NCBI GenBank assembly: GCA_943789485.1
Contig: CALSUH010000002.1
Coordinates: 1 to 64,000 of the forward strand
Source: an uncultured Pseudomonadales bacterium
GTDB taxonomy: Bacteria > Pseudomonadota > Gammaproteobacteria > Pseudomonadales > Pseudohongiellaceae
Direction of reading: 5' to 3'
DNA: 64,000 bases
Of this stretch, positions 50,472 to 57,667 are shown piece after piece. Every line of letters begins with the position of its first letter. Position 1 is the stretch's first letter. Both the position numbers and the translations under genes were made by a program. The notes under the pieces were generated by a model. That model was not told the DNA's origin and did not search any database. It saw only the letters and a list, made by a program, of their open reading frames with translations.

Positions 50472-51491
50472 TTAATACCCGTCAGATTTGTCCAGCCATT
50501 CATGGATAAGTTGGCGTAACTCGGCGGAGATTTGGGTCTTCCAAGTTTCAACTGTTTTAAGTGGTGTAACGCCATAGTCGTCTTCTATTCGTACATTTGC
50601 ACCGTGATCTAGCAAGAAAACACTCATTGTGTAATGGCCCTCCCATACCGCAAGTAATAGCGGGGTTCGTCCTCGATAATCAGTGTACTCAATGTTTGCC
50701 CCGCCATTGATTAAAGCTACCACTAGCTCCAGGTTCCCACCGTTTGCTGCCTTTAATAACGCCTGGTCATGCTCCTCATTAGAGTGAAAGGTAGCAGCCA
50801 TCAAGTATTTGACGACTTCAGCATGTCCCTCTCTGCCGGCGAGATCGATTGGAAGTTGGCTTGTACGGTCCGGCTTTCGAGCAGATGCGCCGTGCCCGAT
50901 CAGTAGTGCGACAAATTCAGCTTGCCCAAAATAGGCGGCTAAATGGAGCGCCGTCCAACCCATCGCATCTGGCTCGTCAATACTCTCAGTGGCGGGGTCA
51001 TAATTATCAATCGCCTTCCGCTCACCTTGCCGGACAGATTCATGCAACTCGGTTTCAGCAATTGGATACACACTGTCAAACCCACGAGAATCGAGCGTGT
51101 GCTTGTGCCACCTCATATAATGTTCGTTACTGCAGAATTCAACTTGGAGATTAGGCTTTTTCAAATTGATTATCAGTCCTCTACTAGCACTATCACCGCA
51201 GATTTCGCATTGATTGATCCCTTGCCTGGGCTTCGGAGCAAGCCTTCCAAGCCAGGGTATACGGACATATCCTCCTGAATATAGGCCTCTTGTGCTGATC
51301 GGGACATGGATGTCAGGCTCAGCGCGCGTAATGTTAGCGCAATAGGTCCACGCTCGGTCCCAGATCGGGATCTTATGGACTGAGCAAAAAGGTAATCGCG
51401 TGGAGGGTAACGCTGTTTTCACATTCGTCGATGTTTGATTTGCCCGGTTGTGCCGACAATTCATACAATTATCAGTGCCGCCATTTGGCAT
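50472..51491 (-). CDS. Ankyrin-repeat protein with N-terminal Cys/His-rich region
   Basis: 339 aa; ankyrin repeats GWTALHLAAYFGQAEFVALLIGHGASA, GRTPLLLAVWEGHYTMSVFLLDHGANV; N-terminal CMNCRHN, CSVHK, CEICGDSA. Confidence 0.9.
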   Translation of the reverse strand: MPNGGTDNCMNCRHNRANQTSTNVKTALPSTRLPFCSVHKIPIWDRAWTYCANITRAEPDIHVPISTRGLYSGGYVRIPWLGRLAPKPRQGINQCEICGDSASRGLIINLKKPNLQVEFCSNEHYMRWHKHTLDSRGFDSVYPIAETELHESVRQGERKAIDNYDPATESIDEPDAMGWTALHLAAYFGQAEFVALLIGHGASARKPDRTSQLPIDLAGREGHAEVVKYLMAATFHSNEEHDQALLKAANGGNLELVVALINGGANIEYTDYRGRTPLLLAVWEGHYTMSVFLLDHGANVRIEDDYGVTPLKTVETWKTQISAELRQLIHEWLDKSDGY

Positions 51492-51568
51492 ATTTCTGCC
51501 CTCTCATTTGTAAGAAGTGTTTAAAAAGCGCTGAGAAGCCTAGGTTATGGAAGTCAATTAAATTAGGT

Positions 51569-51823
51569 TCATTTTGATATTATTCTTTGATGCCAAGCTG
51601 ACTCTACAGCACGACAAAGTTTGCAATACACTACTTTGCGTGTTTTCGGAAAATCTTCACTATATCTACTACCACCGGGCAACTGATGGCATGAATTAGG
51701 AAACAATGTTGTCAGAGCCTCTATGTATTCAGAAGATCTGGATGGCAGCCAAATTCCATACATGATTTCTGCTTCACCTGAGTAGAGCTGGCAACGATGG
51801 ATTATGCAGTATCTTTCGTTCAA
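51569..51823 (-). CDS. Small Cys/His-rich hypothetical protein
   Basis: 84 aa; YCIIHRCQLYSG and CKLCRAV motifs; same strand as the ankyrin gene. Confidence 0.5.
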   Translation of the reverse strand: MNERYCIIHRCQLYSGEAEIMYGIWLPSRSSEYIEALTTLFPNSCHQLPGGSRYSEDFPKTRKVVYCKLCRAVESAWHQRIISK

Positions 51824-51965
51824 GCTTTATCTCTTTTAGTCACGGGATCATAGGGACACTAACAATTTAACAACTTAGTGCTGTTCAAGCATAGTGCCCC
51901 TTTATGCGCCATGGGCTCATTGTCATTTACGTTGCCGAAGAACCGTACACGGGATCATAGGGACA

Positions 51966-52204
51966 CGGAGTAAGTAGGGACACTAACAATTTAACAACTT
52001 AAGTCTAACTCATAGCATTCGGTTACTGTAATCAAGAAGCCACCTCGATCTGTTAAGTAGTTATCTTGTTAGTATTCCCTTGAGGTATTGCAGCTCGAAA
52101 TCCTCAGAAACAGTCATAAAAAACCCAGCACAAGTGCTGGGTTTTTTATTTGGTGGAGGCGGGGAGGATTTGCGACCCACATCCCTGTGGGTCGTCCTGC
52201 GGAC
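51966..52204. repeat. 239 bp direct repeat, right copy
   Basis: See 50162-50400. Confidence 0.95.
52118..52147. terminator. Rho-independent terminator-like hairpin (also at 50314-50343)
   Basis: aaaaaacccagcacaagtgctgggtttttt. Confidence 0.85.
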
Positions 52205-52284
52205 CGCCTTGCAGGCGTCCAAAATTGCTCCAGGCAATTTTGTGAACCCGACAGTAACAGTTCACTTCCCTATCTTCGCTAGAT

Positions 52285-52326
52285 AAAAGAAAGGCCCACT
52301 ACCTTGCGGTAGTAGGCCTTTCTTTT
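52285..52326 (-). terminator. tmRNA terminator
   Basis: aaaagaaaggcccactaccttgcggtagtaggcctttctttt immediately downstream of the ssrA 3' end. Confidence 0.85.
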
Positions 52327-52329
52327 ATT

Positions 52330-52689
52330 TGGTGGAGGCGGGGGGATTTGAACCCCCGTCCGTCAGCTCTCTTCCTTCGGGTCTACATGCATAGCGTCGT
52401 CTATTGAGTTAACCCGCATCCGCCCGACGGGCAGGGTGATTTGGGCGAGCTTGATACTATTTAGCCGCTTCACGTCAAGCGCGTTCCACTGGCGATTCCG
52501 TTCTAGATGACGATTGCGATCACAAGTTTACGGACATCCCTGTGGCAATCGCTAGCAAGCTCTTAGGCTGCTAGGGCGTAGCTTTCGTCGTTGGCAACTA
52601 TAAAGTTGCAGCGATTGATTTACGAGAGTCACTACCCTCTCGGCATGCACCTTGGGCTTCAATACCGGCGTCGAATCCTAATCGCCCCC
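52330..52689 (-). ncRNA. ssrA: tmRNA (SsrA)
   Basis: Minus strand 5' GGGGGCGATTAGGATTCGACG ... tag frame GCCAACGACGAAAGCTACGCCCTAGCAGCCTAA (ANDESYALAA) ... GGTTCAAATCCCCCCGCCTCCACCA 3'; acceptor ends pair. Confidence 0.97.
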
Positions 52690-52793
52690 AATGTGATCTT
52701 ACATAATAGCATAGGATGGGCAGTACAGCCTCTAATCAAGGCTCTGGAGCGCAAATTCGGCTGGATGGGATAGGCGTGGGGGTCTTCTATTTC

Positions 52794-53288
52794 TTAGCGG
52801 TGCGCGTGGCGCACGATGCGTTGTTTATCCACTGCCCATTCTTTGTCTTTCTGTGCTGCCCGCTTGTCATGGTCTTGCTTACCCTTTGCCAGAGCGATCT
52901 GTATTTTTACCAAGTGGCCCTTCCAATACAGCTTGGTGGCGACACAGGTATGGCCCTTCTGCTGAACGGCGGCAAATAGCTTGGCCAACTCTCTGGCGTT
53001 CAATAGCAATTTCTTGGTTCTGTCTGGGTCGGCGATGACATGGGTGTTGGCGGTATTAAGCGGTGTGACATGGCAGCCTAACAGGAATGCTTCGCCGTCT
53101 TTTAGCAGCACATAGCTGTCCACCAGCTGCACTTTCTTCATGCGCAGGGATTTAACTTCCCAGCCCTGCAGCATAACGCCAGCTTCGTAGGTGTCCTCGA
53201 TATAGTAATCGTGGCGCGCCCTTTTATTGGCAACGATAGTGGTGTCGGTAGTCTTGTTTTTGACTCTTGTTGTCTTGGATTTTGCCAT
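52794..53288 (-). CDS. smpB: SsrA-binding protein SmpB
   Basis: 164 aa; [43 protein letters not shown]-terminal tail. Confidence 0.97.
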   Translation of the reverse strand: MAKSKTTRVKNKTTDTTIVANKRARHDYYIEDTYEAGVMLQGWEVKSLRMKKVQLVDSYVLLKDGEAFLLGCHVTPLNTANTHVIADPDRTKKLLLNARELAKLFAAVQQKGHTCVATKLYWKGHLVKIQIALAKGKQDHDKRAAQKDKEWAVDKQRIVRHAHR

Positions 53289-53460
53289 GGGGCGCGATTA
53301 TAACGTGTTACTTGGGTCTAGGCTCGAATACTTACGAATGGCCCCAAATGGCGTGCGTTGTGCTGCTTTGGCGGCGCTGTTAGAATCCCTTACTTAGTCC
53401 TTTGGATCGCCTCTGGGCGACCGATAATAATACGCTAATAGTCTGAGCTAAAAGGGGTTT

Positions 53461-54867
53461 TTGATGTCACAAGATAGAGGGCAGTTTAGCTCCAGGTTGG
53501 GTTTTATTCTCGCCGCTGCCGGCTCGGCAGTGGGTCTTGGCAACCTCGTGGCGTTCCCGGTTATGGCATCTAAGAACGGCGGTGCCGCCTTCCTGATCAT
53601 CTATCTCTTCTTTATTGCCTTTATCTGTTACCCGGTGATGCTGGCGGAAATTTCCATGGGGCGTAAAACTCAGCGCAATCCAGTGGGCGCATTTTCAGCC
53701 TTATCTGGCGGCGATAAGAAGTGGCGCCTGGTTGGCATGCTCGGGATATTGACCCCTTTTATGATCGCCGTGTTCTACACGGTGATAACTGTCTGGTTGG
53801 TGGTGTATCTGAAAGAGATCGCGGCGGGTGGTCTTGAGACGCTCGCGGATGAGGCGACATTCGGCACCTTGGTTGCCAAGCCTTCTCTGTTTGGCTATCT
53901 TATTCTATTGTTGGGAATCGTTTTTACGATCTTGCTAGGCGGTGTGAAGGGAGGTATCGAGCGGCTCGCTCAGGTGTTGATGCCGACGTTGGCGGTGATG
54001 TTGATCCTGCTAACACTCTTCGTTCTAACTTTGGATGGCGCGATAGAGGGCATCAAATATTATCTAGTGCCAGATTTCAGCAAGGTTAGCCTAACAGTTG
54101 TTAATGGCGCCCTCAGTCAGGCCTTCTTTTCGCTATCTCTAGGCATGGGTATCTTGATTACCTACGGATCCTATTTTGGGCGCGAGGACAATATTCCGCA
54201 GTCGACGCGCATGGTTGCCATTGCCGATACTAGCATCGCCTTCTTCGCCGGCTTGTTGATCTTGCCAGCCATTTTCGCCTTTGATCCGAATACAAATACC
54301 GACGATCTCTCCACCAGTAGCGTGGGTCTGATCTTCAGTTTCTTGCCTAAGATATTCTTGTCCATGCAGATGGCGGTGGGGTATATCGGTGCGAGTATTG
54401 TCGCGCTAATATTTTTCATGCTGGTGTTCTTTGCTGCGCTGACGTCCTTGGTTTCGATAGTTGAGATTCCTATCTCCTGCTGGATCGATGAGCTGAAGAT
54501 GAGTCGTAAAAAAGCGGTGTTGTTACAGGCAGGCTTGCTGGCGGCTTTCGCGATTCCTGCAACTATGTCCTTGGGCATGTCAGATTTCTTCACCAATTTT
54601 ACGAGCTATGGCGGGCTTACCAAGTCTTTCTTCGATCTGGTGTCTGATGTGTTCTACGAGACGATCTTGCCGCTGGTAGGTTTTACAGTTTGTATCTTCG
54701 CCTCCTATAGATGGAAGACGAGTGGTTTGTCTGAGGAGCTGTCTAAGGGCGACCCGGCATACGAAGGCTCCTTGCTGCAGAAGTACATCAACTTTTCCTT
54801 GGGCACTATAATTCCTGTTGTATTGCTGGTGGTTTTCTTAAGCACCGTTTACCAGATCTACCTGTAA
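53461..54867 (+). CDS. Sodium-dependent (NSS/SNF family) transporter
   Basis: 468 aa; FSSRLGFILAAAGSAVGLGNLVAFPVMASKNGGAAFLIIYL. Confidence 0.95.
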   Translation: MMSQDRGQFSSRLGFILAAAGSAVGLGNLVAFPVMASKNGGAAFLIIYLFFIAFICYPVMLAEISMGRKTQRNPVGAFSALSGGDKKWRLVGMLGILTPFMIAVFYTVITVWLVVYLKEIAAGGLETLADEATFGTLVAKPSLFGYLILLLGIVFTILLGGVKGGIERLAQVLMPTLAVMLILLTLFVLTLDGAIEGIKYYLVPDFSKVSLTVVNGALSQAFFSLSLGMGILITYGSYFGREDNIPQSTRMVAIADTSIAFFAGLLILPAIFAFDPNTNTDDLSTSSVGLIFSFLPKIFLSMQMAVGYIGASIVALIFFMLVFFAALTSLVSIVEIPISCWIDELKMSRKKAVLLQAGLLAAFAIPATMSLGMSDFFTNFTSYGGLTKSFFDLVSDVFYETILPLVGFTVCIFASYRWKTSGLSEELSKGDPAYEGSLLQKYINFSLGTIIPVVLLVVFLSTVYQIYL

Positions 54868-54889
54868 CTCCGTTTATGATTTTTAACCC

Positions 54890-55327
54890 ATGACCTCAAT
54901 TAACCGAAGCGCCCTGGTCGAATATTCTGACCAGCAGATGTTTGATCTGGTGAACGACATCGCACACTATCCCAAGTTCATGCAGGGCTGCACATCTGCC
55001 AAGGTATTGAGTCAGTCCGACACCGAACTTGTCGGTGAGCTGCGCCTTTCCAAGGCGGGCATCAGTCAGCAATTTACGACTAAAAATACTTTGCACAGAC
55101 CCGAACGAATCGATATGGCTTTGGTTGAGGGAAACTTCACTCAATTTACATCGCAGTGGTCATTCGATGCCTTAACTACCAAGGCTTGTAAGCTATCCCT
55201 GTCCATGGAGTTCGAGTTTAAGTCTGGGTTGATGGGATTTGCAGCAGAGAAGCTGTTTAGTAATTCGGCGAACAACTTAGTTGATGCAATCGTGCAACGT
55301 GCGCATGAGGTCTATGGCAGTGAGTGA
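54890..55327 (+). CDS. ratA: RatA-like START/COQ10-domain protein
   Basis: 145 aa; SALVEYSDQQMFDLVNDIAHYPKFMQGC; position next to smpB and rnfH. Confidence 0.92.
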   Translation: MTSINRSALVEYSDQQMFDLVNDIAHYPKFMQGCTSAKVLSQSDTELVGELRLSKAGISQQFTTKNTLHRPERIDMALVEGNFTQFTSQWSFDALTTKACKLSLSMEFEFKSGLMGFAAEKLFSNSANNLVDAIVQRAHEVYGSE

Positions 55328-55688
55328 CAGTTATTCTACAAACCATTCCAGCGGTGATGACCAACTGGAACCTTTGATTTCAGTTGAGGTTGCCTATGCT
55401 ACGCTAGAGCGTCAGCTAATTGTGTCTGTTAAAGTCCCTGCAGGTACAACGGCCCTAGAGGCAGTGAGGCTATCTAATATAGCCGCTGAGTTTTCACAGA
55501 TCGATATCGATAAAGATCCGATGGGCATTTTCTCCAAGCCGTTGGATGGGAAAGGTAGGCCGAAACCCGATGAGTATGTGATGTGCTTTGGCGACCGTGT
55601 CGAGATATACCGGCCGCTGTTGATCGACCCGAAGGCGGCACGATTGGACCGGGCCAAGACTGCTCAGCCGGCGAAGAAAAAGAAGTAG
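55314..55688 (+). CDS. rnfH: RnfH family ubiquitin-fold protein
   Basis: ISVEVAYATLERQLIVSVKVPAGTTALEA; GIFSKPLDGKGRPKPDEYVMCFGDRVEIYRPLLIDPKAAR; start ATG 55314 overlapping ratA. Confidence 0.92.
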   Translation: MAVSDSYSTNHSSGDDQLEPLISVEVAYATLERQLIVSVKVPAGTTALEAVRLSNIAAEFSQIDIDKDPMGIFSKPLDGKGRPKPDEYVMCFGDRVEIYRPLLIDPKAARLDRAKTAQPAKKKK

Positions 55689-55828
55689 AAATAGTCTATT
55701 CTACGCGTTGGGTTTGCTAAGCACTTCCAAGCAAGTGAAAAACGCTTAGCAGTAGAAATTTTTAAACTAGGTTCTGTCTTACCGTATAATAGAATTCTAT
55801 CCACCATCCATTTATTTCGGCGCTGCCA

Positions 55829-56104
55829 ATGTCTGAGGAAGAACAGAAAGAAAGCCTGCTCAAACGCATCGAGAAAGGCCTGCATGAATACTACGTCACC
55901 GGTTACCGACGTTCCTTCGCCCGTGCACAGCGTGACGAAGAAGATCTATTCATGCTGTTGGTGTTCGCAGAGAGCTTAGGCATACCCAACCCGGCTGCCT
56001 TTTACACTATGGAATTACTCCCCATCGTCTATGACCGTTTTCATGACTGGCATGTTCGCATGGGCATGGAGCGCTCACCCTTGGATCACGTCTCTTGTTG
56101 TTAG
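55829..56104 (+). CDS. Small protein ending in CC-stop (cory-CC-star-like)
   Basis: 91 aa; GLHEYYVTGYRRSFARAQRDEEDLFMLLVFAESLGIPNP ... SPLDHVSCC-stop; overlaps the next CDS. Family name from memory. Confidence 0.75.
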   Translation: MSEEEQKESLLKRIEKGLHEYYVTGYRRSFARAQRDEEDLFMLLVFAESLGIPNPAAFYTMELLPIVYDRFHDWHVRMGMERSPLDHVSCC

Positions 56105-57084
56105 AACTGGCTCGCTCCAAAAAAATACTCTTCTTCGGTGGTAAGGGAGGCGTCGGCAAAACGACTATCTCTGCGGCGGCCGCCTTGGCCCGCGCGAACG
56201 AGGGTGCAAAGGTATTGCTGGTCTCTACAGACCCGGCCCATAACCTCGGCCATCTGTTTAACAGAAAGATCGGGTCGAAACCGGTTCGCCTCGCCGCTGG
56301 CCTGGATGGTCTGGAGCTGGATCCAGCCGAGACCGTTAAGCTACACATGGAAGAGATCACCAACTCCTTACATCGGCTGATGCCGATTCAGCTGCGTAGC
56401 GAAGTGGACAAGCACATGGCCTTGTCCAAAGATGCGCCGGGCATGCAAGAGGCAGCGATCCTGGAGCGTATCGCCGAAGTAGTTGAGCAGGGCACTAAGG
56501 ACTATGACCTTATTGTTTTCGATACCGCGCCATCCGGCCACACCGCACGTCTGATGGTGCTGCCGGAAATGATGTCGGCCTGGACTGAAGGCTTGATTCA
56601 GCGCCGCGAGAAGGCCGATAAATTTGCCGAGATTGTGCGCGGCATGGGCAGGGATTCCAGTGTTGAAGACAAAGTTTTTGGCAACGACGCTGAAGACGAA
56701 GACAAGTCGCGCGAGTCAGGTATTCGTAGTCTTCTCAATAGACGCAGGCTTCGTTTTACTACTTTGCGCGACAAGATTTCTGATAAGAACCAGACTTCCT
56801 TTGTGATAGTGCTGGCCGCGGAACGCCTGCCGGTGTTGGAAACTATCGAGTTACAACAGCAGTTGAAGAAGGCGAAGATAAGCGTCGATTGCTTGGTGGT
56901 AAACAAGCGCTCACCGAAGGGCGAGGGCGGTTTTCTTGAAGAGCGTCGTGCTCAAGAAGAAGCACACATGGCTACTTTGACAAAGGCTCTGCCGAAAATT
57001 TCACGGCAAAATATTTTTCTTTTGGCGCAAGATATTGTTGGTGTTGATGCCTTGCAGGCAATGGCCGAACGCATTGCACAGTAG
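56095..57084 (+). CDS. ArsA/GET3-like ATPase
   Basis: 329 aa; ILFFGGKGGVGKTTISAAAALA P-loop, STDPAHNLGHLF, FDTAPSGHTARLM; TTG start. Confidence 0.92.
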   Translation: MLLELARSKKILFFGGKGGVGKTTISAAAALARANEGAKVLLVSTDPAHNLGHLFNRKIGSKPVRLAAGLDGLELDPAETVKLHMEEITNSLHRLMPIQLRSEVDKHMALSKDAPGMQEAAILERIAEVVEQGTKDYDLIVFDTAPSGHTARLMVLPEMMSAWTEGLIQRREKADKFAEIVRGMGRDSSVEDKVFGNDAEDEDKSRESGIRSLLNRRRLRFTTLRDKISDKNQTSFVIVLAAERLPVLETIELQQQLKKAKISVDCLVVNKRSPKGEGGFLEERRAQEEAHMATLTKALPKISRQNIFLLAQDIVGVDALQAMAERIAQ

Positions 57085-57242
57085 CTGAATTTCACGTAGT
57101 TGATCCAAATAAATTGCAAAACTTGCGAGCCATTTCAAAAATTCATCTCACATGGATGGCAAGTAATTGTTGACTCTAATGGTTGAATTCTCAATAATCG
57201 AGTAGTATTCATGGAAATTGCAAAGCTAGAACACTCAATATA

Positions 57243-57554
57243 ATGACTAGTTCGAACTACAGACTGAACAAGAAATTGGCGAAACGAAAGGTCCTCGTGC
57301 CCATCGTTGGCGCGCTGGCGCTCTTGTTACTGTTTTTGCAAAGCACCGAATTAACGCACACTCACAATGATGTAGTGCAGCAAATTCAATGTGAGATATG
57401 TGTAAAAATCGGCGCGAGCGACGATATTGTTGCCGTAAATTCCATCAGTATGTCATTTGGTGTGGTACGACAAAGCTACCTTGCCTCTACTCTAGAATCC
57501 GTTCCCTATCTGGCACCTGCGCCAGCTAAATCCCGCGCTCCGCCGCAAGCCTAA
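57243..57554 (+). CDS. Small membrane/secreted His-Cys protein
   Basis: 103 aa; TM then LTHTHNDVVQQIQCEICVKIG; same layout as 60025-60282. Confidence 0.7.
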   Translation: MTSSNYRLNKKLAKRKVLVPIVGALALLLLFLQSTELTHTHNDVVQQIQCEICVKIGASDDIVAVNSISMSFGVVRQSYLASTLESVPYLAPAPAKSRAPPQA

Positions 57555-57667
57555 ACTACTACTAAAATCAATATCGCTATTCGTTGAGCCGTTTCCGCTT
57601 TTTGTGGAGTGCGCTCGAGTTAGTTAGCGAAACATTTTCAAAATTTAGTTGTTATTTAGGGGTTGTC

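Noticed and set aside
50276-50509. ORFs 50276 and 52080 with identical N-termini (MRYCSSKSSETVIKNPAQ...)
   Set aside because: They are translations of the 239 bp direct repeat (terminator plus tmRNA-like end), not real proteins; useful only as confirmation of the repeat.
54890-55688. RatA/RnfH called as a RatAB toxin-antitoxin system
   Set aside because: The RatA family is also described as a COQ10/ubiquinone-binding type protein and RnfH is a conserved neighbour of ssrA-smpB; ordinary core context rather than an accessory TA system.
57100-57240. Zur/Fur operator upstream of the small His-Cys protein and receptor
   Set aside because: AT-rich promoter-like sequence is present but no convincing palindromic operator could be identified by eye.
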